Assembly: GCA_022783665.1 (NCBI GenBank)
Contig: JALFZJ010000054.1
Coordinates: forward strand, 1-64,000
Direction of reading: 5' to 3'
Source of the DNA: Arcanobacterium sp.
GTDB taxonomy: Bacteria; Actinomycetota; Actinomycetes; Actinomycetales; Actinomycetaceae
Length of the DNA stretch: 64,000 nucleotides
Shown: piece by piece, positions 55,873-64,000 of the stretch
Position numbering within the stretch: the first letter of the stretch is position 1
Layout of the letters: every line of letters begins with the position of its first letter
Notes under the pieces: model-generated
Told to the model about the DNA's origin: nothing
Seen by the model: only the letters and a program-made list of their open reading frames with translations
The model's database searches: none
Made by a program: the position numbers and the translations under genes

Positions 55873-57432
55873 ATGCAGGCAAAACACATGCGGATAAGGC
55901 TGATGCGAGTAGTGGGCGTTGCTGCTGCCTGCCTGCTTGCGCTGGGCTCGTGCGGCCTTGGCGCTCAGAACAATGCTTCGAGAACAGCCGTAGACCCATC
56001 CCCAATCACCGTGGATGCCAGCCCTGTGCCCCAAGGGCTCGAAGAGTTTTACAACCAGGAGCCGCAGTGGGAATCGTGTGGCAATAAGCTTGAATGTACC
56101 AAGATTACTGTGCCACTTGATTACGCACACCCTGATGGCGAAAGTATTGAGATCGCCGTCAAAAAGCGCAATGCGGGAGTTGAAGCAATAGGATCACTGC
56201 TCGTGAATCCGGGCGGCCCGGGCGCTATAGGCACAACGATGGCGGATCAGGCCGCGCAGTTCTTTTCCACTACTGTGACCGATCATTTCGATGTGGTTGG
56301 TTTTGATCCGCGTGGCGTGCAAGAATCTGCGCCCGTGGATTGCGTGAGCGACTCTGAGCTCCAAGAGATTGTGATGACGGCGTTCCCCGATACTGAGGAA
56401 GGTGAACAGGAGTCACAGCAGATGCAACAGCGGCTTATTGACGGCTGTGCGGCAAACGCGGCTGTTATTCTGCCGTTTGTTGGTACGGAAAATGCTGCTC
56501 GAGATATGGATGTGATTCGGGCTGTGCTGGGAGACCCGAAGCTCTACTATGTAGGTTTTTCTTATGGAACCTCGCTCGGCGGGCAGTATGCGCAACTCTT
56601 CCCAAGCAATGTGGGGAGAATGATACTCGATGGTGCCGTTGCCCCTGGTGCTACGACGTTCGAGCAGACTGAGGCGCAGCTCAAAGGCTTCGAACGCTCG
56701 ATCGATGCGTATCTGCAGGATTGCGATAACCGCGTGGCATGCCCGTTTTCCGGGGATATCGAAGCTGGCCGCGAGAAGATCTCAGCCGCATTTGACGAGG
56801 CGTTGAGCCGCCCATTCCCGACGCCTGAGAATCCTGACCGTGAGCTTACCCAAGCTGGTTTGCTGCTGGGAATCATCACTCCGCTTTATGACGACGAATC
56901 CTGGGAAGTACTCGATGTGGCGTTTTCTGAGTTGTTTAAGGATTCCACAGGTGATGTGTTCCTGGCGCTTGCGGATGCCTATACGTCGTATGAGGACGGT
57001 GAGTTTACCGATAATTCAATGGAGGCCAATTGGGCGATCAACTGCGCAGATTACCGTGCCGATGGCACGCCTGAGCAGTGGCAGGAGCGGCAGACCCGCC
57101 TTGAAGAGGAAGCGCCACTATTTGGGCCGGTGTTCGGATACGACGAGTACATGTGTGCGAACTGGCCGTACCAGCCTCAGCATTCACTTGAACCGTATGT
57201 GGCCCAAGGCTCTGCACCGATTGTTGTTGTGGGTACAGTCGGTGATCCAGCAACGCCGTATGAGTGGGCTGTAGATTTCGCTGATACCCTCGATAATGCC
57301 GTGCTCGTGACGTGGGAAGGCGAAGGGCATACGGCGTATGCTCGCTCAACTCAGTGCGTGAGCGATCCGCTCGATGAGTATCTTGTGAGTGGGGTAGTGC
57401 CTGAGGATGGGCTCACGTGCCCAGCGCGGTGA
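55873..57432 (+). CDS. Secreted alpha/beta-hydrolase lipoprotein (tripeptidyl aminopeptidase / S33 type)
   Basis: The 519-aa protein has a lipoprotein signal with lipobox Leu24-Gly-Ser-Cys27, an oxyanion-hole segment NPGGPGAIG, and the nucleophile elbow GFSYGTS (Ser230). The C-terminal TAP-like domain has GTVGDPATPYEWA (Asp) and EGEGHTAY (His). Relatives are the Streptomyces SlpD/SlpE and Tap tripeptidyl aminopeptidases and mycobacterial Hip1/CaeA. It acts at the cell surface on peptides or esters. ATG 55873 follows GGAGAGAATAA. It follows holB by 212 bp and is probably separately transcribed. Confidence 0.88.
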   Translation: MQAKHMRIRLMRVVGVAAACLLALGSCGLGAQNNASRTAVDPSPITVDASPVPQGLEEFYNQEPQWESCGNKLECTKITVPLDYAHPDGESIEIAVKKRNAGVEAIGSLLVNPGGPGAIGTTMADQAAQFFSTTVTDHFDVVGFDPRGVQESAPVDCVSDSELQEIVMTAFPDTEEGEQESQQMQQRLIDGCAANAAVILPFVGTENAARDMDVIRAVLGDPKLYYVGFSYGTSLGGQYAQLFPSNVGRMILDGAVAPGATTFEQTEAQLKGFERSIDAYLQDCDNRVACPFSGDIEAGREKISAAFDEALSRPFPTPENPDRELTQAGLLLGIITPLYDDESWEVLDVAFSELFKDSTGDVFLALADAYTSYEDGEFTDNSMEANWAINCADYRADGTPEQWQERQTRLEEEAPLFGPVFGYDEYMCANWPYQPQHSLEPYVAQGSAPIVVVGTVGDPATPYEWAVDFADTLDNAVLVTWEGEGHTAYARSTQCVSDPLDEYLVSGVVPEDGLTCPAR

Positions 57433-57645
57433 ATACTAGTGCTGGAAGTGGATGGGTTTGCCTGAGAAGAATGGCTGATATCGCCTGAGAACATGGGATT
57501 ATCTCATCTGGGTGGCTTGGGTTCATGCGGCAATTTGAAACTGGTTCAGAAATTGGGTAGATTAGCTACGCTGATACGGCGAAGCGAACGTTGAGCGCTA
57601 GCTCATTCGACCATATTGTGATATGTGCTTCGTGGTATGTGGTAG

Positions 57646-57718
57646 GCCACCTTAGCTCAGTCGGCAGAGCGATTCACTCGTAATGAATAGGTCGAGAGTT
57701 CGATTCTCTCAGGTGGCT
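57646..57718 (+). tRNA. tRNA-Thr (anticodon CGT), CCA not encoded
   Basis: Acceptor GCCACCT pairs with AGGTGGC, the D-arm is GCTCAGTCGGCAGAGC, the anticodon loop CTCGTAA presents CGT, and the T-arm is GAGAGTTCGATTCTCTC. The discriminator is T, followed by CTC, so CCA must be added enzymatically. Confidence 0.95.
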
Positions 57719-57726
57719 CTCCGAGG

Positions 57727-57766
57727 GAAAGCTCGTTACTACACCGAAAAGTAGTATCGGGCTTTC
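57727..57766 (+). terminator. Long hairpin after tRNA-Thr
   Basis: A 16-base arm (57727-57742, GAAAGCTCG...) pairs with 57751-57766 with one wobble and one mismatch around the loop ACCGAAAA. It is a likely tRNA transcript terminator although the T run is weak. Confidence 0.6.
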
Positions 57767-57798
57767 GTGCATTCCGGCTCGGGATACCCGCTTCCCAA

Positions 57799-57852
57799 GC
57801 TTTGGCTTGAGCGGATCTGGGTCTCGCTTTGGCTTGAGTGGATCTGGGTCTC
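57799..57852. repeat. Two tandem 27-bp repeats
   Basis: Copies 57799-57825 and 57826-57852 (GCTTTGGCTTGAG[C/T]GGATC...) differ at one base. They lie in a gene-free stretch between tRNA-Thr and the ABC transporter operon. Confidence 0.85.
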
Positions 57853-58295
57853 GTCGCTCGGGCTGATGGCTTATCAAAAGCGAGACGTTGGTTTTGGTTG
57901 CAGTACTGAGCTAGGTACAGGTTGATTATCGTCTGGTATAGCGCAACTGTATGACGTTACGATGAATCGCGGGCTAGTGGACGATTGTTATTGATGCTTT
58001 TCCTGTTTTTCGTTGCTGTGGTGGGGTTTTCTGTGTGAAAAGTCGTTTCGACTCGAGTTTTTGGTTGGACATAAGTTATTGATTTCGTTCCGGTTTTCGC
58101 GCGTGGTGACGGGGAAAAGTAGTGATGAAAGTCGGTTTCATGCTGGCGGGTGTGAGATCCACCAGTGGCGCACTAGTTACGCTGCGTTCCAGGTGATGAG
58201 ATGCGATGCTCATTTGTGGGAGCCAGTAGTATCGTCTAGGCAAGTTTGAAAAGACCTTCACGCAATACCAACTCGACACACGTAAGGAGCCGGAT
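57853..58295 (+). other. 443-bp gene-free leader region before the TrpX-type operon
   Basis: No gene was recognised. Such importer operons often carry a T-box leader or other RNA control, but no T-box core (AGGGTGGNACCGCG) was found by eye. The final bases GTAAGGAGCCGGAT are the ribosome site of the next gene. Confidence 0.4.
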
Positions 58296-59297
58296 ATGGC
58301 ACTCTCCACGCGTAAGCTTGCTGCGCTCGTTGCAGGTGCTGCACTCGCACTTGCAGGATGTTCCTCGGATCCGAAGGGCGACGCTTCACAAACACCAAGT
58401 ACATCCAGTGCCCAGGATTCATATTCGATAGGTATTGCTGAATTCGTCTCCCATCCCTCACTGGACGCTTCCATCGCCGGATTTAAGGCAGCCATCGCCG
58501 ACGCTGGGCTCGACGTCACCTACGATGAGCAGAATTCTCAAGGCGATCAGGGCACAGCAGCCTCCATCGCTTCGAAATTCGCATCCCAAGATCTCGATCT
58601 TGTGCTCGCCGTTGCTACGCCTATCGCGCAGGCCGTGGCACAAAACGTGGTGGATGTGCCAGTACTGTTCACTGCCGTCACCGATCCTGAAGCTGCCCAG
58701 CTCGTAGCGTCCAACGAGCAACCAGGCGCGAACGTCACTGGTACTACCGATCTCAACCCGGTGGCTGATCAAATCGCTCTAGTGAAACGTGTACTGCCCG
58801 AGGCGAAGAAGGTGGGCGTAATCTACTCCTCGGGTGAAGTCAATTCCGAAGTGCAGGTAGTACTCGCCAAGGAAGAAGCTCAAAAGCAGGGACTCGAAAT
58901 AGTAGAGAAAACGATCACCAATTCCTCCGAAGTGAGCCAAGCAGCGCAGGCACTTGGCGACGTGGACGCGATCTACGTACCCACCGATAACATCGTCGTC
59001 TCCGCACTCGATTCCGTGGTACAGGTGGCGGAGGCGACTCAAACGTTGCTGGTTGTGGGCGAGGCGTCGTCTGTGGAAAAGGGCGGAGCACTCACATTCG
59101 GCCTCAATTATGAGGACCTCGGGCGCCAGACTGGTGAAATGGCCGTAGAGATCCTCACGCAAGGTGCCGATCCGGCCACTATGGCAGTGCAAGCTCAGCA
59201 GAACCCACAGCTTGTGGTGAATCCCGCTGCAGCCGAACGTATGGGTATTACCTTGCCCCAGGATCTGCTCGATGAAGCAGATCAGGTAATCGAGTAG
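58296..59297 (+). CDS. ABC transporter substrate-binding lipoprotein (TrpX/YtrF-like, DUF534)
   Basis: The 333-aa lipoprotein has lipobox Leu19-Ala-Gly-Cys22 and an ABC_sub_bind (DUF534) domain: IGIAEFVSHPSLDASIAGFKAAI, DLVLAVATPIAQAVAQ, PVLFTAVTDPEAAQLV, GTTDLNPVADQI and VGVIYSSGEVNSEVQV. In streptococci the family (TrpX) binds tryptophan or other aromatic amino acids; the ligand here is inferred. ATG 58296 follows GTAAGGAG. It is the first gene of a three-gene importer operon. Confidence 0.88.
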   Translation: MALSTRKLAALVAGAALALAGCSSDPKGDASQTPSTSSAQDSYSIGIAEFVSHPSLDASIAGFKAAIADAGLDVTYDEQNSQGDQGTAASIASKFASQDLDLVLAVATPIAQAVAQNVVDVPVLFTAVTDPEAAQLVASNEQPGANVTGTTDLNPVADQIALVKRVLPEAKKVGVIYSSGEVNSEVQVVLAKEEAQKQGLEIVEKTITNSSEVSQAAQALGDVDAIYVPTDNIVVSALDSVVQVAEATQTLLVVGEASSVEKGGALTFGLNYEDLGRQTGEMAVEILTQGADPATMAVQAQQNPQLVVNPAAAERMGITLPQDLLDEADQVIE

Positions 59298-59321
59298 TTC
59301 GCCGTCACTAGGGGCTGACTG

Positions 59322-60314
59322 ATGATTGCAGCGATCGACCTGGGGCTCATTTATGGCCTGATGGCACTAGGCGTGTACCTCACCTTCCGTATACTCGATT
59401 TTGCAGACCTTACGATCGACTCCTCGTTTACCACAGGTGCTGCGACGACGGCTATGGCGCTGATCGCAGGCTGGCAACCACTCGTTGCCACAGCATCAGG
59501 ATTCGTTGTAGGAGTGCTAGCGGGGCTCATTACAGGTTTGCTGCACACAGTGGGCAAGATTCACCCTCTGCTCGCAGGTATTTTGACGCAAATCGGGCTT
59601 TATTCCATCAACCTGCGAATTATGGGTAAAGCCAATGTTCCGTTGCTGCGCGCGGATACCGTGTTTTCTAGCTTGCGCGATAACCGGCTTCTTGGCACGC
59701 TGACCTCGGTTGCGATACTGGCGCTAGTGCTCGCCGTGGTAAGCGTTGTGCTGATCTGGTTCCTCTCGACGAACCTTGGCCTCGCCCTTCGCGCCACAGG
59801 CGACAACGAAGAAATGGCGCGAGCACAAGGAATCAATACCAATATGGCAAAGCTTGTGGGGCTCGCGTTGTCTAACGGCCTCGTTTCCCTTTCGGGGGCG
59901 CTATTTGCCCAATATCAAGGCTTTTCCGATATATCGATGGGTATCGGTTTGATCGTGGCTGGCCTGGCATCCGTCATCATCGGTACAGCTGTTGTGCCTA
60001 CAGGGCGAGTCTGGATCGCCGTGATAGCGGTTGTTGGGGGCTCTATCGTCTATCGCCTCATCATCCAAGCTGCTCTGATGATTCCATGGTTCGATCCCAA
60101 CGATATGAAACTCCTCAGTGCCATCATCGTGGTGGTTGCCCTCGTAGCTCCCAGATGGAATGTGTTCAAGAACTTCAAATCACGCCAACCTAAAGCGGAG
60201 TTCTCTAACGTTCAACCTTGGGATACCGCCGATGCGGAAGATCTCGATTCAGGAGATACGCGCCCGGCTGACAAGGGCGTAGTGCACCGCACTCGGCGAA
60301 AAGGGGCGAAATAA
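59322..60314 (+). CDS. ABC transporter permease (branched-chain-type, TrpY-like)
   Basis: The 330-aa protein has eight or more membrane segments of the BPD_transp_2 family: LGLIYGLMALGVYLTFRILDFADLTIDSSF at the start, and a cytoplasmic EAA-like loop GLALRATGDNEEMARAQGINT that contacts the ATPase. It starts 24 bp after the binding-protein gene and its stop overlaps the next ATG. The C-terminal 40 residues are hydrophilic and charged. It moves the ligand delivered by the upstream lipoprotein. Confidence 0.88.
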   Translation: MIAAIDLGLIYGLMALGVYLTFRILDFADLTIDSSFTTGAATTAMALIAGWQPLVATASGFVVGVLAGLITGLLHTVGKIHPLLAGILTQIGLYSINLRIMGKANVPLLRADTVFSSLRDNRLLGTLTSVAILALVLAVVSVVLIWFLSTNLGLALRATGDNEEMARAQGINTNMAKLVGLALSNGLVSLSGALFAQYQGFSDISMGIGLIVAGLASVIIGTAVVPTGRVWIAVIAVVGGSIVYRLIIQAALMIPWFDPNDMKLLSAIIVVVALVAPRWNVFKNFKSRQPKAEFSNVQPWDTADAEDLDSGDTRPADKGVVHRTRRKGAK

Positions 60315-61105
60315 TGCTAGAAATCAAAAACGTATCGAAAGCGTTCTTTGCTGGCACGATCAATGAAAAAGTAGCTTTGCGGGACGTATCCCTCACTCTG
60401 GCCGATGGCGATTTCGTCACTATTATTGGATCGAATGGCGCCGGCAAGTCGACTCTCTTGAACGTCGTCTCTGGGCGATATAAGGCAGACATCGGCAGCG
60501 TGTTGATCGACGCAAAACCCGTCACCCGCCTGCCAGATCACAAGGTGGCGAAGTATGTAGGGCGAGTGTTCCAAGATCCAATGGCCGGTACGGCTCCGCA
60601 CATGACGATCGAGGAAAACCTTGCGATTGCACTGGGCAGAACCCGTGGGCACGCCCTTGGCCTCGGCGTTACCAAGGCTCGTAAAGCGCGTTTTCGCGAA
60701 GAACTCAAAATCTTGGAGCAGGGGCTCGAAGATCGATTGACGGCGCGCGTGGGGTTACTCTCCGGTGGCCAGCGGCAAGCGCTGAGCCTTGTGATGGCGT
60801 CGTTTACGCAGCCGAAGATTCTTCTGCTCGACGAGCACACTGCTGCCCTCGACCCAACGCGCGCTGAGCTGATCACGCGTCTTACAGAAGAAATCGTTGA
60901 GCGCAATCACCTTACGGCGATGATGGTCACTCATAACATGGAGCAGGCACTCAAACTCGGCAACCGGCTCATTATGATGCATGAGGGGCGAATTCTTTTC
61001 GAGCTCTCACAAGCAGACAAAGAAAACGCCACTGTAGAAGATCTTTTAGCCGAGTTCGCCAAGTTCAGGGACGTACAGATGTCTGATCGTACCATGCTTT
61101 CCTAA
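60314..61105 (+). CDS. ABC transporter ATP-binding protein (TrpZ-like)
   Basis: The 263-aa ATPase has Walker A GSNGAGKST (residues 39-47), a Q-loop (RVFQDPMAGT), signature LLSGGQRQAL, Walker B KILLLDEHTAALDP and H-loop MMVTHNMEQAL. It powers the upstream permease. The start codon overlaps the permease stop (TAATG), so the three genes form one operon. No regulator is included. Confidence 0.92.
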   Translation: MLEIKNVSKAFFAGTINEKVALRDVSLTLADGDFVTIIGSNGAGKSTLLNVVSGRYKADIGSVLIDAKPVTRLPDHKVAKYVGRVFQDPMAGTAPHMTIEENLAIALGRTRGHALGLGVTKARKARFREELKILEQGLEDRLTARVGLLSGGQRQALSLVMASFTQPKILLLDEHTAALDPTRAELITRLTEEIVERNHLTAMMVTHNMEQALKLGNRLIMMHEGRILFELSQADKENATVEDLLAEFAKFRDVQMSDRTMLS

Positions 61106-61274
61106 GGTGGAGGCTTTGCTCAAGAAGGGGTCTTTGGAGCTCACCTAAGCAATAATAGCCGCACAGAAGATATGCCATGAAGCACGACGATACAGAAGCT
61201 CGCAATGCCACGCTTCCCTACACCACGATTCTATAGATGAATTTCAGCACAACCAGAACACGAGAGGAACGCCA

Positions 61275-62690
61275 ATGGATGCGGTAGCCGCACAAATACA
61301 GGCGATAGCCGATAACATCACGCTCTATGCCACAATATGGATTTTGCTGGGCACGGGGGTATTCCTTACGTGGCGCACGCGCGGCGTACAGTTCAGGCTA
61401 TTTGGGCACATGGTGCACGTGGTGCTCGGATCGCGTGGTGGATCCCATGGTGGTATTTCCTCGTTTCAAGCATTCTGTATTTCTCTTGCTGCGCGCGTAG
61501 GCATCGGCAATGTATTCGGTGTAGCGGCGGCTCTAATGATTGGCGGCCCAGGCGCGATTTTCTGGATGTGGATTGTGGCTCTTGTGGGCATGGCAACCGC
61601 ATTCTTTGAGGCCGTGTTGGCTCAGCTGTTCAAAGTGCAGGCCCCAGATGGCACATTCCGAGGCGGGCCTGCCTACTACATGCGCTACGGTATGAAATCG
61701 AAAGTGCTTTCCACCATATTTGCTATTATCACGGTCGTCACGTGTGGTGTGGTGATTACGGGCGTTCAGTCCAATGCAATCGCCTCCACAATGCAAGGCT
61801 CAGCGGGCACCAGCCCTGTGTTTACGGCTGTGCTGCTGTTTGCTTTTTCCTCGCTCGTGATTCTCGGCGGTATTCGCTCCGTTGCGCGAGTCACAGAGTG
61901 GATGGCTCCGATTATGGCGCTCATATACGTGGTGATGGCGTTCGTCATCGTCGTGATGAACATTGGCGAGTTTCCGCGCGTCATTGGGCAAATCTTCCAA
62001 TCTGCATTTAGCCCTGAACCACTGGTGGGTGGCCTTGGAGGCGGCATCCTGGCCGCGGTGATCAACGGCATTAAGCGCGGTTTGTTCTCGAACGAGGCGG
62101 GCCAGGGTACGGCCCCTAATGCGGCAGCTACTGCCACCGTGAGCCATCCTGTATCACAGGGCTTGATACAGTCACTCGGGGTGTTTGTCGATACAATCAT
62201 CATTTGTACAGCGACGGCTTTTGTGATCCTCGTGGCAGGGCCAGATGTGTGGACCTCACCTGACGCGAATCCTGCCACCCTCACCACGCTTGCTGTAGCC
62301 CATGCGCTCGGCGATTGGGCCGTGATTCCAATGGCTTTCATGATTTTCGTGCTCGCGTTTTCGTCGATCATAGCGGCCTACGTGTATTCCGAAGTCAATC
62401 TTTACTTTGTGACGCCGCACAAGGCAGGCCCGTGGGTCGTGCGGGTTATCTCGATTGCATCGATTACCACCGGCGCGCTCGTCAGCCTGGCGGTGGTGTG
62501 GAATACGGTGGATATTGCTATGGCGGTAATGACGATCCTGAACCTCGTTGCGCTCATCGCGTTGTCGAGCTGGGGTGTAGCTGCGCTCAAAGATTATGAG
62601 CGTCAGCGCAAAGCCGGTATTGAACAGCCCCAGTTCGTAGCCTCGAAAGCCGATCTTCCAGGAACCCTTGAAACCGACGTCTGGAAATAG
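61275..62690 (+). CDS. Alanine or glycine:cation symporter (AGCS family)
   Basis: The 471-aa membrane protein has the AGCS signatures FQAFCISLAARVGIGNVFGVA, GPGAIFWMWIVALVGMATAFFEAVLAQLFK, GGPAYYM and KRGLFSNEAGQGTAPNAAA. It imports alanine or glycine with sodium. ATG 61275 follows GAGAGGAACGCCA. It has no operon partner; the 169-bp upstream gap and a following MFS gene 125 bp away suggest its own promoter. Confidence 0.93.
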   Translation: MDAVAAQIQAIADNITLYATIWILLGTGVFLTWRTRGVQFRLFGHMVHVVLGSRGGSHGGISSFQAFCISLAARVGIGNVFGVAAALMIGGPGAIFWMWIVALVGMATAFFEAVLAQLFKVQAPDGTFRGGPAYYMRYGMKSKVLSTIFAIITVVTCGVVITGVQSNAIASTMQGSAGTSPVFTAVLLFAFSSLVILGGIRSVARVTEWMAPIMALIYVVMAFVIVVMNIGEFPRVIGQIFQSAFSPEPLVGGLGGGILAAVINGIKRGLFSNEAGQGTAPNAAATATVSHPVSQGLIQSLGVFVDTIIICTATAFVILVAGPDVWTSPDANPATLTTLAVAHALGDWAVIPMAFMIFVLAFSSIIAAYVYSEVNLYFVTPHKAGPWVVRVISIASITTGALVSLAVVWNTVDIAMAVMTILNLVALIALSSWGVAALKDYERQRKAGIEQPQFVASKADLPGTLETDVWK

Positions 62691-62815
62691 CCCCCACACC
62701 TGCTGTACCCGTGGCTTTAGGAGTGCGAAATGCATATCGCGGTGGGAGAGCGTAGATTAGATGATAGACGAGCGCTCTGACGGCGGTGATGGACGGTAGC
62801 ATAGAGGTAGGTGGC

Positions 62816-64000
62816 ATGAGCAGAACTTTTGCTTCACTCGCCATCCCGAATTACCGCAAGTTCTTCGTCGGCGCACTTGTGTCGAACATGGGCACATGGG
62901 TGCAAAACATCGGCCTAAGCTGGTTGGTGCTCACCGAGCTCACGAATAATTCGAGCTCTGCTCTGGGCCTGGTGACGGCGCTCCAGTTTCTCGGAATTCC
63001 GATTCTTGCCACCTATGCCGGTGGTGTAGCTGATAGGTTCAGCAAACGCAAGATACTGATCGTTACGCAAACGCTTCTTGCAATGACGGCGGCTACATCC
63101 TTCCTACTGATCTTCACGGGCGTTGTACAGCTGTGGCACATCTATATTCTGGCGTTTATACAAGGCTGTATCACCGCTTTCGATAATCCCTGCCGCCAAG
63201 CATTCGTATCGGAAATCGTTGCTGATTCAATGGTGCCCAATGCGGTTGGGTTGAACTCAATGTCGTTTAATGGAGCTCGCCTGATCGGCCCAGGAGCTGC
63301 TGGTTTTCTCATCGCTGCCTTCGGCGTAGCACCGGCCATGTTGATCAACTCAATCACATTCCTTGCGATGTTGATCGCATTGGTTGTGATGGATACCAAA
63401 TCGCTTCATCCCGCGCCGCGCGCTGAACGCAAAGGCGCTGCACGCGGCGGTCTCAAGTATGTTCTTGCCCATCCAGACATCATCGTTTTGATGATAATTG
63501 TGTTCTTCCTTGGCACCTTTGGCCTGAACTTCCAAATCTTTAACGCAGTAATGGCAACCGAAGCCTTTGGGCGTGGTGCCTCAGATTTCGGGATGCTTGG
63601 CACGATTATGGCTCTGGGCACGCTTGCAGCGGCTCTCCGTGCGGCGCGCAGGAGGCGTCCTCGCCTGAAGATTATCCTTCTCGCGCTCGTCACTTTTTCG
63701 CTATCGTGCATCCTCGCAGCATTTTCTCCGAACTACTATGTGTATGCGTTGCTCCTCGTGCCGTGTGGTTTTTTCTCGCTCACGGTGATGACGTCGTGTA
63801 ACGTCGCCGTGCAGATGGGCGCCGAACGCGAATATCGCGGGCGCGTGATGGCGATTTATACTGCCATCTTTATGGGTGGCACCCCGCTCGGCTCCCCGAT
63901 CATCGGCTGGCTAGGCGATCAGTTCGGCCCGAGGGCCACGCTGGTTTTCGGTGGCGCTATGCCGTTACTGTGTGCGATCGGGGTGCTCGTGTATTTCATG
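62816..64000 (+). CDS. MFS exporter (EntS-like, MFS_3), C terminus beyond the window
   Basis: The frame from ATG 62816, behind AGGTAGGTGGC, stays open to the last base (395 codons) with no stop. The N-terminal motif is NYRKFFVGALVSNMGTWVQNIGLSWLVL, typical of the MFS_3 (EntS-like) exporters, followed by the loop GGVADRFSKRKIL between helices 2 and 3. About ten membrane segments are visible. Members export siderophores, macrolides or other small molecules; the cargo here is not indicated. The gene is cut by the window edge, not broken. Confidence 0.85.
   Translation, partial: MSRTFASLAIPNYRKFFVGALVSNMGTWVQNIGLSWLVLTELTNNSSSALGLVTALQFLGIPILATYAGGVADRFSKRKILIVTQTLLAMTAATSFLLIFTGVVQLWHIYILAFIQGCITAFDNPCRQAFVSEIVADSMVPNAVGLNSMSFNGARLIGPGAAGFLIAAFGVAPAMLINSITFLAMLIALVVMDTKSLHPAPRAERKGAARGGLKYVLAHPDIIVLMIIVFFLGTFGLNFQIFNAVMATEAFGRGASDFGMLGTIMALGTLAAALRAARRRRPRLKIILLALVTFSLSCILAAFSPNYYVYALLLVPCGFFSLTVMTSCNVAVQMGAEREYRGRVMAIYTAIFMGGTPLGSPIIGWLGDQFGPRATLVFGGAMPLLCAIGVLVYFM

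Noticed and set aside
57674-57877. 67-aa minus-strand frame with repeated RDPDPLKPK peptide
   Set aside because: The peptide repeat is only the reading of the 27-bp DNA duplication and the frame runs into tRNA-Thr.
57853-58295. T-box riboswitch before the TrpX-type operon
   Set aside because: The conserved T-box core and a convincing terminator/antiterminator pair were not found by eye.
61766-62371. 201-aa minus-strand open frame opposite the alanine symporter
   Set aside because: Shadow of the AGCS gene.

Overview
The window looks like chromosome of a moderately GC-rich actinomycete, most probably an Actinomycetaceae-type organism (Arcanobacterium/Trueperella-like; this placement is inference). 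Supporting signs are a WhiB protein, a GlxR/Crp-type regulator, GTG starts, four-base stop/start overlaps, a leaderless-type promoter, the COG3044 ATPase, and a gene order that largely follows the Mycobacterium tuberculosis Rv3644c-Rv3683 region (holB, topA, helicase, Tad/Ssd genes, nth, crp, RidA, DUF4177, whiB4, ponA2, metallophosphoesterase). No phage, intact insertion sequence or CRISPR array was seen.

1-30 kb is mostly housekeeping and metabolism: the start of a DyP peroxidase, nrdF, a flavoprotein with a long disordered extension, the helicase HrpA, a membrane EEP hydrolase, an App1-type phosphatase, a DUF4287-SRPBCC protein, phosphoglucomutase, the copper pair copZ-copA, an orphan secreted coiled-coil protein, DedA, purB, hisC, a secreted-domain protein, aroD, an OatA-like acyltransferase, gltS and tadA (deaminase). 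A tRNA-Ser(CGA) is followed by a small AT-richer insert carrying a hicA-hicB toxin-antitoxin pair. The hicA frame is broken by one missing G in a G tract. Next come the COG3044 ATPase and an MFS-transporter remnant.

31-41 kb holds a CtpE-like P-type ATPase, tRNA-Pro(CGG), a metallophosphoesterase with a hexanucleotide repeat, the bifunctional penicillin-binding protein, whiB, DUF4177, RidA, crp and nth. Several clear hairpin terminators separate convergent genes.

42-50.7 kb is the actinobacterial 'helicase/secretion neighbourhood'. A CpaE/Ssd-like ATPase, the TadA ATPase and the TadB and TadC platform proteins overlap end to end. After a 466-bp spacer follow a DUF4244 Flp-like pilin, a TadE pseudopilin and a second TadE-like protein. 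All three share a Gly|Met-Val-Thr cleavage-like motif. A convergent MrfA-type DEAD/DEAH helicase follows. TTATCCACA (DnaA-box-like) sequences lie upstream of both halves of the Tad locus.

51-64 kb holds topA-tmk-holB, a secreted serine-peptidase lipoprotein, tRNA-Thr(CGT), a three-gene TrpX-type ABC importer, an alanine/sodium symporter and the start of an MFS exporter cut by the window edge. Both end genes (DyP peroxidase and MFS) are incomplete because of the window, not because they are broken.
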